Assembly: GCF_036588685.1 (NCBI RefSeq)
Contig: NC_086386.1
Span: 46,051,878 to 46,115,877 of the forward strand
Direction: 5' to 3'
DNA length: 64,000 nucleotides
Source of the DNA: Mytilus trossulus
Lineage: Eukaryota; Mollusca; Bivalvia; Mytilida; Mytilidae
Shown here: positions 35,561 to 45,551 of the stretch, piece by piece
Layout of the letters: every line of letters begins with the position of its first letter
Position numbering within the stretch: position 1 is the first letter of the stretch
The notes under the pieces: generated by a model
Database searches by the model: none
The model's input: the letters and a program-made list of their open reading frames with translations, nothing else
What the model was told of the DNA's origin: nothing
Program-made: the position numbers and the translations under genes

Positions 35561-35914
35561 AGAGGTAGATTTTTGTTCATTCGGAAATAACTTAACACTT
35601 TCGCATTACGATTTCTCTCATGTTACAATTCCACTTTACTGCTGATTAAATCCAGGTAATGTTTGAATCTGCGTTTATATTTCTTGAAACAAATGGGTAA
35701 AACATGTGATGATCACCTAAGTAAAGCCCGTTTTGAAGAAATGACAAGAAAAAATGTTTTACCAATTATGTGTCTGGTTGCTAAATTGCATATGTGACTA
35801 CCGAACAACCATATGTAAATAAGTTTCTATGTACCAGTTGTTTGGGTTTTTCATTTACAAAGGATCAACATATTAACACTTCATGGTTTAAGAAAATATT
35901 ATAAGTGCATAATT

Positions 35915-35998
35915 AGTGCGTGTGTGTTTGTGTATGTGTGACTGTGTGTGCGCGTATTGATCTAAATGATTTTGTTTGTGTGTTGTGATGTGTGTGTT
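35915..35998. repeat. TG-rich microsatellite
   Basis: Imperfect (TG)n with TGCGTGTGTGTTTGTGTATG, in intron 4 of copy A; the same tract is at 43430-43515 in copy B. Confidence 0.7.
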
Positions 35999-36547
35999 TT
36001 CTTCTTATAAAGTAGATAATTTACTTTTGAGCGTTGAGAACTTAGTCATCTGTTTTACAAAAAATGTAATGACAAAGATACCGAACTCTCAGGTTGATTA
36101 AAAAAGGTTTGAAGTTTATAAAACGTGACAAAATTAAACGATTAAGAAATTGACTTTTTTTTATAACAACTGCCATATTCCTGAATTGGTAAAAGACATT
36201 TTAAGTAAAATAAAATGGTGGGTTAAACCGGTTTTAAACCTAGATAAAACTATCAGATGGATGACAGTCGCATAACACTCCACTATATTGACAACAATTT
36301 GTGAACAAAACAATTAGACAAAATAGGTAGAAATGTAAAAAAGGGGTACAGCAATCAGTATTGTGTCATATATAATCTTAATCAATATTAACAAACAAAT
36401 ATGACAACAACAACAAAATAAATGGCATACAGAAAGCACGTAATCATTAATGTGACAATAATGGGGATCCCAGTGTGTATTTCCAGAATTGTCTTTACAC
36501 AATGTTTTATCATTTCTGTTTTTTTTTTTAATCCTTTATCATTTCAG

Positions 36548-36790
36548 ATATTGACACCGGAACCCAATGATTCAGTTATGCACTTTGAAGATTGGTTCAA
36601 CATGCTGAAAGCCGTTTTCTCTACTACCAAGTCTTTGTTTTACTACGGAATTCGCTCTTTTGTCGCCGTAGACAGTAGAGTAAAACTTACCATCTTCATC
36701 GCAAGCTTAATCATTGGTTTGGTTTTGTTACTTTTCATACACATGTTATGCGATATTTATGAATTTTTCATTAGAATAAGGGATCGATAA
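36548..36790 (+). CDS. GTPase copy A exon 5, C-terminal anchor
   Basis: 243 bases ending in TAA. ILTPEPNDSVMHFEDWFNML is amphipathic, followed by a ~20-residue hydrophobic helix and the tail DIYEFFIRIRDR. The exon is identical at protein level to copy B, unlike exons 2-4. Confidence 0.83.
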   Translation: MLTPEPNDSVMHFEDWFNMLKAVFSTTKSLFYYGIRSFVAVDSRVKLTIFIASLIIGLVLLLFIHMLCDIYEFFIRIRDR

Positions 36791-37189
36791 ACATTGGATC
36801 ATTGGCGTAGTTAAAATATATGTATTTGCTCTGCTGTTTTATTTTGCAATTTGTTACAGTACTATGATTGTAAATGTTTTCACCAATTTAATTGATGTTT
36901 TACAAATGTAGTATATATGTTAGCTTGCTAGTCTTATTGGTTGTTCCTTATTCAGAAGAGATACACGTGGCAGAATTCATCTTTGATCATTCTGTTTAGA
37001 AAGAAGGACGCTATTTTATATTGTAAAGCAAATCTTTTCTTTAATTGTGCTATACCATAACAGTATTTATTGTTCATTTAATCTACGATTGAGAGTTTTT
37101 GCATATCAACCGTAATCTAGATCGGAAGTTTAAGCTTTGATTTTGTTTCCATCCTTTGATTTAAGTAAACTTAGATATTCGTATTCGTT

Positions 37190-38030
37190 TTCCACACGTG
37201 AGTGGTATCTTATTTTTGTAAAAGAAAAGGGGACGAAAGATACCAAAGGGACAGTCAAACTCATGAATCGAAAATAAACTGACAACGCCATGGCTAAAAT
37301 GAAAAAGACAAACAGACAAACAATAGTACACATGACACAACATAGAAAACTAAAGAATAAGCAACACGAACCCCACCAAAAACTAGGGGTGATCTCAGGT
37401 GCCCCGGAAGGGTAAGCAGATCCTGCTTCATATGTGGCACCCTTCGTGTTGCTTATGTGATAACAAATCCGGTAAATAGTCAAATTCTGTAGGTCACATT
37501 CATGAAAGGGAAGGGGATTTGTAGTTACGACGTAAGGAACATATCCGATATCATTTGTGAAACGGTTATTCCATAACGGTCAACCAACTCGTGATGGCGC
37601 CTGTAAAATTAACTAAGAGATGATTTCAACTTCACCATTTGGAACTCTTGGTTTAATAGCTTCCTTGCGAGCAGCAACCCTCTATCAAGACAATCATGAT
37701 ATGAAAAGCAAGCACGGGAATATCGTATCAATTGGGAGATATATACCCCGCGTATGCAAGTGCTGCGTGAATGTTGCTACTTAGAAATGGAAAGTTCACA
37801 ATTGGAAAGCTGAAATTATCTCTTTTGTCGTAAAGTTTTGCTTTCAACCGACCCTCATTGTCAATTTCTAGATGTAAGTCAAGATATGAGGCCGACTTAA
37901 CTGTATCTGTAGTATCCGTTATCTCTAGTTCGATGGGATAGATGCGTTCCACATAGTCACCAAATTTTGAATTATTTAGTGAAAGAACATCATCTATATT
38001 GTAACATTATCATCAAGTTTCATGTATTAA
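37190..38030 (-). mobile_element. 5'-truncated Penelope-like fragment, duplicated copy A
   Basis: Minus strand. RT coding (37728-38010) reads IDDVLSLNNS, YVERIYPIELEITD, SASYLDLHLEID, KLYDKRDNFSFPIVNFPF, then decays with stops after YISPN and passes into the 3' tail with GGTGCCACATATGAAGCAGG. Nearly identical to 44706-45535 in the second unit. Non-functional. Confidence 0.82.
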
Positions 38031-38035
38031 CATAA

Positions 38036-38218
38036 TGGCTACCAAAATCGTAAGAACAAACAAAAAGGAAAATGCCTTACGAACGTCCGCCTGTAGACGA
38101 TAGCGAGGACCCATCCATGTGGATAAATTAAGACATAACTAATCCAGGAATTAAGGGGATTGATATAGAAGTTCCTGCCGATCTTAATAAGCCCATCATC
38201 TTACAAATATTCAACAGT
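38036..38218 (+). pseudogene. Beginning of DIRS-like gag, cut at duplication boundary
   Basis: Matches 45552-45733 almost exactly (ATGGCTACCAAAATCGTAAG and TTGATATAGAAGTTCCTGCC), then stops abruptly at AATATTCAACAGTG, where copy B continues into the rest of gag and copy A switches to a dispersed repeat. This marks the right boundary of the first duplication unit. Confidence 0.8.
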
Positions 38219-38600
38219 GCTTTGTTTTATATGATGAGTTTATTTACTACCACTGGGTCGATGCCACTGCTGGTGGAGATTTATTTCCCCGAGGGTATCA
38301 CCAGCCCAGTAGTCAGCACTGTTTGTGCTGACATGAATTATCATTGATATGGTTATATTTATAAATTAACTGTAAACAAAATTTAGAATTTTTGAAATAC
38401 TAAGGCTCTTCTACCTCAGGCATAGATTACCTTAGCTGGATTTGGCAAAACTTTTAGAAATTTTGGTCCTCAATGCCTCTCAACTTCTTACTTTCTTTGG
38501 CCTTTAACGCTTTTTTACGCGAGCGTCACTGGTGAGTCTTTTGTAGACGAAATGCGAGTCTGGCGCAAATTTTAAATTTCTATCATGGTATTTATGATGA
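38219..38600 (+). repeat. Dispersed repeat, GACGAAACGCG family, full-length-like copy
   Basis: Opens with the end of one unit (ATGATGAGTTTATT), then a new head (ACCACTGGGTCGATGCC and ATCACCAGCCCAGTAGTCAG), ATTACCTTAGCTGGATTTGG, GGTCCTCAATGCCTCTCAAC, GTCTTTTGTAGACGAAATGC and a closing TATTTATGATGAGTTTA. The tail-to-head join suggests tandem insertion. Confidence 0.83.
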
Positions 38601-39119
38601 GTTTATAAACATATATAAAAGGGTAATGACATAGCATATATAGCATTTATCGAGTTAAAATAAAATAAGGCATTTACTTAAAAAAAAGCAGGGATATAAA
38701 CCAAAACCGAAGGAAACACATCAACTATAAGAGGAAAAAACAGAACATCAGAACTATTGAACTGCTACAAAAACACCAACATACATAGAAACGAACTATT
38801 TGATAATAACTGTGTTATTCCTGACTTGGTGCAAAAAAAATTAAGAAAAATGGTGGGTTGAATCTGGTGTTATGGATAGCCACACCTCCCGCTTATATGT
38901 CAATGTTAAAATATGGCTTAAATAAATTACAAAATGTGTGACATCTCCACGTTAACCATTTACTGACATGCAGGGAGGTTTTCAAAATAAAATCAATGTA
39001 TGACGATGCTTAACTCCATACTGTATCAGCGACTGGCAAAGTATATAGGAATTGTTTAATGGTCGCTCAGGGATCGTTCTCTCACGGAATCCGTATTATG
39101 AAGATAATTTTTTTTGTAG

Positions 39120-39399
39120 ATGCAAATGAGGTAAATCATGATTTAACAGAAGAAGAAGGATTCTTGTTATGGACGGAAACAAGAACTTCTTCATGACTGC
39201 AAGCTTTTAACAGAAAGTGCCAGAAAGCCATTGAACGTTGCTATCATTGGACCACCAGGATGTGGTACATCGTCGACTCGTTCCTTAATACTATGTTTGC
39301 TAGTCTAAACAGTGATCGCTGGTACGAATATGCTAAAAGTGGTAAATTTGGAAACCATGAAGGTGTCATGGGTAGGCAAGTTACAAGACGTCTGAGAAG
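39120..39399 (+). pseudogene. GTPase copy B exon 2, two indels and Lys to Thr in P-loop
   Basis: 280 bases against 277 in copy A. The two indels (-2, +5) net to +3, so phase is restored after the P-loop, but the interval between them reads to a TGA. After it, DRWYEYAKSGKFGNHEG is intact. Donor GTAATC is stronger than the GTTATC of copy A. Confidence 0.8.
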
Positions 39400-40320
39400 G
39401 TAATCTTTTTTTTTATTAAGGGTTTCGGATCTATATATCAATTATATTTATGTTCTCTTTTTTGAATATTTGACAAAAGCTTTTCATATCTGCCATGACT
39501 CTTGTCAACATATTTTAAACTTTTTGTTGTTATAGGTAATGCATATTAGAACCAGTAATAACTTATTTCGATTATAATTTGACAAATTCGGTAATTTTGT
39601 TAACCGTGAAAGCCCTATACATACGATACTGTTTTGCAGTTCCGTTTTATCCAATTTTGACAATATTAGTTATATTACATAATTCAATGATTTTTTTTTT
39701 TAATCGTATTTTTCATGATCACTTATATATTTTCTTCTTGTAATTTAATTTGCTCTGAGGCGTACAAGAAGCTTTAAAACGCCCGGTATTTACATTTGAT
39801 TTTTTTGTTTACGGAAACATACTTGTGACGTCACCTTGTTTCGTTGCCATGCCAAGACAATAACATCATTTCGCTGAATTTTTGTTTTATGATTTTTTAA
39901 CCATGAAAAATAAATTGAAATGGACTGATTTGTTAATTTTGCTGTATTAAAGAGATAAATATTGTATCTGAGTCTTGGCCTACGTAAACTGGGGGCTTGA
40001 TGTCAAAAATTGAGAATATCTGGTAGTATAAATAAGTTGGTCGTAACACGGACAGCCGTTTTTTGTTTATTACTACGTTTGGGATAGAGGTAGATATATT
40101 GTGATTATACTAGTTGACGATAATAGCTCGTCATATTAGAATTGTTGGTATACTTCTAGTGAATGATAGACATTCAATTTGCATAATGTTAATTTCTTCC
40201 ATTAACTTTTGCATGTTTGCTCTCATAAGAGAACATGAAAGAATCTGATTGATCTCTTCTTTTTTTTTTATTTTAAAATGATCAGATAAAACATTGGTCA
40301 TTTTATTTTACTATAACAGA
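39400..40320. other. Copy B intron 2, unique part
   Basis: About 600 bases (39560-40130) have no counterpart in copy A intron 2 and no recognised content apart from one perfect CRE motif TGACGTCA at 39826-39833. The flanks match copy A. Confidence 0.5.
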
Positions 40321-40324
40321 CACA

Positions 40325-40612
40325 ACCTTATATGAATTATCATTGAAATGGTTATATTTATAAATTAACTATTTACAAAATTTAGAATTTTTGAAATACT
40401 AAGGCTCTTCTACCTCAGGCATAGATTACCTTAGCTGGATTTGGCAAAACTTTTAGGAATTTTGGTCCTCAATGCTCTCAACTTCGTACTTTATTTTGCC
40501 TTTTTAACTTTTTCGGAATCGAGCGTCACTTATGAGTCTTTTGTAGACGAAACGCGCGTCTGGCGTATATACAAAATTTAGTTCTGGTATCTATGATGAG
40601 TTTATTATATAC
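40325..40612 (+). repeat. Dispersed repeat, GACGAAACGCG family, in copy B intron
   Basis: 5'-truncated, starting GAATTATCATTGAAATGG and ending GATGAGTTTATTA, with GACGAAACGCGCGTCTGGCG inside. It interrupts CCTTAT..ATACAAATG, the same site that holds the foldback element in copy A. Confidence 0.87.
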
Positions 40613-40808
40613 AAATGGAACATCTTATCTCTACAAAAAATAAAAAGATAAGATAAATAAATGTTAACATATGATTCTTTCTAGTCTTTGTGGGTGTAAA
40701 TTGATTAGTACAACATTTATATTGCAACTCTTGTTCTCAGGTCACTAAAGGGATTAAAGCTAATCAAATCAATGTCCCCTTCACTATTTGTTTTCTATAA
40801 TATTTCAG

Positions 40809-41137
40809 CTTTTCAAAAGAAGAATACTATAGACAGAACGACCAGTGTATGTTACCTACATTTATAGATATGCCTGGATTTGAAAATGATGATTCGGTGA
40901 TAACAGAAGAACTCTTATATCTTGTCTTCTGTGGAAAAGTTAAAGAAAAGGAGGCGTTAAATGACATTGTAACATACGGAAGATTGAACGGAATTGCAGC
41001 AATGAGAACGATGTATAGAACTAGATTATTTTCATACAGACTAATAGATAGGATCATCATTGTGTCTTCGTCAAATCCAGATTCTGCCATTCCTACTGCA
41101 CTATTAAAAACAGTGGTTAATGTTGCCAATGAATTGG
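40809..41137 (+). CDS. GTPase copy B exon 3
   Basis: 329 bases, open. LPTFIDMPGFENDDSVITEE carries the DxPG motif. About 8 of 109 residues differ from copy A, including MRTM for MKAM and VSSS for VCSS. Confidence 0.8.
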
Positions 41138-42247
41138 GTAATATATATACTAGATATCACATTTGAAACTATATAAATATTACTTTATTATATAATGATA
41201 AAATTTAAAGCTTCATGTAATATTAACATATATATCACTTGCTTTAATTTATTTTAGTTTGTTAAAAGAGTTTTTGGGAGTCCTGTAAGATATGCATTGT
41301 ACATAATAAGCCATTTTTTAAAAGCAACCATCAATTGATTTTAAATAGATCTTAAATTTATAGATATTAGTATAAACGTTTCATCTGTAATTTGTGCGAT
41401 TGTGCTTGATACGTGCTTGTGAAATGTTGATGGAGTGTAGATTCTCATTGTAAATGATGAGTGCAAAAAGTCGAAACTTTTCTCGATTCTTATAAAATTC
41501 ATGCAATTTCCTCAGTTTCTGTTTGCAACCTTGATTTGCTTCTCTCTTCTTGGTCGAGTTTAGATAAATGTGGATCAAGATCTGATGAATTACGACTTTA
41601 AATCCAAAGTTGATGGATACGTCAAAAGCTGCCAAAATTAGATGAAGTCTTCTATAATTTGATGTGATTAACTATAACTATAAAAAAAAAAAGGGCGAGA
41701 GATAACAGAGGGACAGTCAAACTCATAGATCAAAAATAAACTGACAACGCAATGCATAAATAAGAAAAAGACAAACAGACAAATAATACTACACAAGACA
41801 TAGAAATCTAAAGACTAAGCAACACGAACTATATCGCCATTAGTTCTAACATTTGCCTAGTTGACTGATTGATTTTAATGATATTGATCAATGGAATACA
41901 GAATGGAATGCATTAATGAATTGCATGAGCTCATTTTGCAAATGCATTGAAATATTTAAATTTTACTTCAAGCAAGTGTTTTAATCAATCACTAAGGCAC
42001 AATTCATAATGCATATGTAACTGGATTAAATATAAAATGCTACAAAGATCAAATATAGTCATTGCAATTAAAGTCTTCATTAGTCATGTTACTGGCGTTT
42101 AGCTATTCGATCAAATTATCGTTATTAGCAGTAAGAAAAGGAAATGGTTCAAAATTGTATGAAGTACAGAGTTCCAGTATTGCTTAAACAATAACACTCG
42201 AATGAGCCAGTCTTAACGAATGATCGTTTGTATATCTAATTTTATAG

Positions 42248-42468
42248 ACGTAACATTTTATGGAGTAATGACACATGCTGATGTATGTAGAGAAAAATGT
42301 GGTAACAGAGTACAAGAAAGGGAGAAACTGTTAAGAGAATACCTTGGTTTACCTGGAAATAGATTGGCAAATGTAATTAATTACTGCACAGCTGTGGATC
42401 CTAATCGATCTTTTGAGGATATTCTATTACCAGCTGTCGATGTACCCGTTCTGAGGCTTTTGAGACAG
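42248..42468 (+). CDS. GTPase copy B exon 4
   Basis: 221 bases, open. Shares FYGVMTHADVC with copy A and differs at about six residues (KCGN, NYCTAVDPNRSF and EDI). The donor and the intron after it are nearly identical to copy A. Confidence 0.8.
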
Positions 42469-44063
42469 GTATTGCCCAAAAGTCTATTTTTAAATGCAAC
42501 CGTTTGTAATTTAATTGCGATAACAAGCACAAGATACAAGAACCAAAATTGTGTTTCATACTTGTAATTGCATGTCCCGTTACGAAATAATTCCGAAGTA
42601 TTGTCTGTTATGTTGGTGTTCGTGCAGTTAAGGAATATAGATGAGGAGAAATCGTGTATAATGTAACCTATTAATCAACAAATATTTAATCATAAACATG
42701 AAAGGCTGCAACTTAAGAAAAAGTAACATATAGTTTTCCAAGAAAAACGCCCAACCAACCACTAATGTATGGAGAGAACCTCTCTTTTTTTATCCTGATC
42801 GTTAAGTACATAAAATTTTCAATAAAATTACGGAATAGAAAACGGGAGTATAGTTTCTGTAACTTTGTTCCTCCCCCCCCCCCCCTCATAAAAATAAAAA
42901 ATCAAAACAAAATTCGCAAAAGCTTAAGCAAAACAAAACAAGTAAACAAAATTCGCAAAAGCTTAAGCAAAACAAATTTAAACAAGTAAACAAAATTCGC
43001 AAAAAGTTAAAACAAAAACAAAACAAGTAAACAAAATATGCAAAAATTTAAACTAAGCAAATAAAAAAAGACAAGAGAGGTAGATTTTTGTTCATTCGGA
43101 AATAACTTAACACTTTCGCATTACGATTTCTCTCATGTTACAATTCCACTTTACTGCTGATTAAATCCAGGTAATGTTTGAATCTGCGTTTATATTTCTT
43201 GAAACAAATGGGTAAAACATGTGATGATCACCTAAGTAAAGCCCGTTTTGAAGAAATGACAAGAAAAAATGTTTTACCAATTATGTGTCTGGTTGCTAAA
43301 TTGCATATGTGACTACCGAACAACCATATGTAAATAAGTTTCTATGTACCAGTTGTTTGGGTTTTTCATTTACAAAGGATCAACATATTATTACTTCATG
43401 GTTTAAGAAAATATTCTAAGTGCATAATTAGTGCGTGTGTGTTTGTGTATGTGTGACTGTGTGTGCGCGTATTGATCTAAATGATTTTGTTTGTGTGTTG
43501 TGATGTGTGTGTTTTCTTCTTATAAAGTAGATAATTTACTTTTGAGCGTTGAGAACTTAGTCATCTGTTTTACAAAAAATGTAATGACAAAGATACCGAA
43601 CTCTCAGGTTGATTAAAAAAGGTTTGAAGTTTATAAAACGTGACAAAATTAAACGATTAAGATATTGACTTTTTTTTATAACAACTGCCATATTCCTGAA
43701 TTGGTAAAAGACATTTTAAGTAAAATAAAATGGTGGGTTAAACCGGTTTTAAACCTAGATAAAACTATCAGATGGATGACAGTCGCATAACACTCCACTA
43801 TATTGACAACAATTTGTGAACAAAACAATTAGACAAAATAGGTAGAAATGTAAAAAAGGGGTACAGCAATCATTATTGTGTCATATATAATCTTAATCAA
43901 TATTAACAAACAAATATGACAACAACAACAAAATAAATGGCATACAGAAAGCACGTAATCATTAATGTGACAATAATGGGGATCCCAGTGTGTATTTCCA
44001 GAATTGTCTTTACACAATGTTTTATCATTTCTGTTGTTTTTTTTTAATCCTTTATCATTTCAG

Positions 44064-44306
44064 ATATTGACACCGGAACCCAATGATTCAGTTATGCACT
44101 TTGAAGATTGGTTCAACATGCTGAAAGCCGTTTTCTCTACTACCAAGTCTTTGTTTTACTACGGAATTCGCTCTTTTGTCGCCGTAGACAGTAGAGTAAA
44201 ACTTACCATCTTCATCGCAAGCTTAATCATTGGTTTGGTTTTGTTACTTTTCATACACATGTTATGCGATATTTATGAATTTTTCATTAGAATAAGGGAT
44301 CGATAA
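44064..44306 (+). CDS. GTPase copy B exon 5, C-terminal anchor
   Basis: 243 bases, identical in protein to copy A exon 5, with the same membrane helix and IRDR end. The flanking non-coding sequence is also nearly identical to copy A. Confidence 0.8.
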   Translation: MLTPEPNDSVMHFEDWFNMLKAVFSTTKSLFYYGIRSFVAVDSRVKLTIFIASLIIGLVLLLFIHMLCDIYEFFIRIRDR

Positions 44307-44705
44307 ACATTGGATCATTGGCGTAGTTAAAATATATGTATTTGCTCTGCTGTTTTATTTTGCAATTTGTTACAGTACTATGATTGTAAATGTTTTCACC
44401 AATTTAATTGATGTTTTACAAATGTAGTATATATGTTAGCTTGCTAGTCTTATTGGTTGTTCCTTATTCAGAAGAGATACACGTGGCAGAATTCATCTTT
44501 GATCATTCTGTTTAGAAAGAAGGACGCTATTTTATATTGTAAAGCAAATCTTTTCTTTAATTGTGCTATACCATAACAGTATTTATTGTTCATTTAATCT
44601 ACGATTGAGAGTTTTTGCATATCAACCGTAATCTAGATCGGAAGTTTAAGCTTTGATTTTGTTTCCATCCTTTGATTTAAGTAAACTTAGATATTCGTAT
44701 TCGTT

Positions 44706-45535
44706 TTCCACACGTGAGTGGTATCTTATTTTTGTAAAAGAAAAGGGGACGAAAGATACCAAAGGGACAGTCAAACTCATAAATCGAAAATAAACTGACA
44801 ACGCCATGGCTAAAATGAAAAAGACAAACAGACAAACAATAGTACACATGACACAACATAGAAAACTAAAGAATAAGCAACACGAACCCCACCAAAAACT
44901 AGGGGTGATCTCAGGTGCTCCGGAAGGGTAAGCAGATCCTGCTTCATATGTGGCACCCGTCGTGTTGCTTATGTGATAACAAATCCGGTAAATAGTCAAA
45001 TTCGGTAGGTCACATTCATGAAAGGGAAGGGGATTTGTAGTCACGACGTAAGGAACATATCCGATATCATTTGTGAAACGGTTATTCCATAACGGTCAAC
45101 CAACTCGTGATGGCGCCTGTAAAATTAACTAAGAGATGATTTCAACTTCACCATTTGGAACTCTTGGTTTAATAGCTTCCTTGCGAGCAGCAACCCTCTA
45201 TCAAGACAATCATGATATGAAAAGCAAGCACGGGAATATCGTATCAATTGGGAGATATATACCCCGCGTATGCAAGTGCTGCGTGAATGTTGCTACTTAG
45301 AAATGGAAAGTTCACAATTGGAAAGCTGAAATTATCTCTTTTGTCGTAAAGTTTTGCTTTCAACCGAACCTCATTGTCAATTTCTAGATGTAAGTCAAGA
45401 TATGAGGCCGACTTAACTGTATCTGTAGTATCCGTTATCTCTAGTTCGAGTGGATAGATGCGTTCCACATAGTCACCAAATTTTGAATTATTTAGTGAAA
45501 AAACATCATCTATATTGTAACATTATCATCAAGTT
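44706..45535 (-). mobile_element. 5'-truncated Penelope-like fragment inserted in DIRS-like left arm
   Basis: Minus strand. RT coding begins at the YxDD region (NIDDVFSLNNSKF) and includes YVERIYPLELEITD and KLYDKRDNFSFPIVNFPF, then decays into the tail with ACGGGTGCCACATATGAAGC. The uninterrupted sequence is preserved at 48480-48545, which defines the insertion: TTTTTGTAA on one side and ATTGTAACATTATC on the other, giving a (T)TGTAA target duplication. Confidence 0.85.
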
Positions 45536-45551
45536 TCATTTATTAACATAA

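Larger units (their letters stand above)
27915..36790 (+). pseudogene. IFI44-like tail-anchored GTPase, copy A, stop codon in Walker A
   Basis: Five exons (27915-27972, 29798-30074, 32579-32907, 34730-34950, 36548-36790) join in phase to 376 codons. Landmarks: P-loop region VAVIGPP-stop-CGKSSFLNTL, G3-like FIDMTGFEDDD, G4-like FYGVMTHADVC, a conserved GLPGNRLANVINYC block, and a C-terminal membrane helix (TIFIASLIIGLVLLLFIHML) with a short charged tail, implying an anchor in ER or mitochondrial outer membrane. The glycine codon of GPPGCGKS is TGA (29938-29940), so full-length product is lost unless the base is an error or edited. Everything else is open with good splice sites. GTPase family (IFI44-like) is inferred from motif layout and is uncertain. 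Confidence 0.75.
39120..44306 (+). pseudogene. IFI44-like tail-anchored GTPase, copy B, frameshifted P-loop exon, no exon 1 found
   Basis: Exons 39120-39399, 40809-41137, 42248-42468 and 44064-44306 match copy A exons 2-5 with the same phases and splice signals. Relative to copy A, exon 2 has lost 2 bases before the P-loop (GAAGAAGAAGGATTC) and gained 5 inside it, which brings a TGA at 39194-39196. The P-loop Lys codon is ACA (Thr) at 39267-39269. No copy of the exon encoding MDEDESYEENS lies upstream. Exons 3-5 are fully open, and exon 3 keeps the better DMPG motif. Most simply a pseudogene, though a transcript starting later or read from the exon at 27915 is not excluded. Confidence 0.75.

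Noticed and set aside
37130..37483. Hydrophobic 117-codon frame (and its match at 44646-45044) resembling a membrane protein
   Set aside because: It is the 3' tail of a Penelope-like element; the same sequence occurs at 14081-14311 in other contexts.
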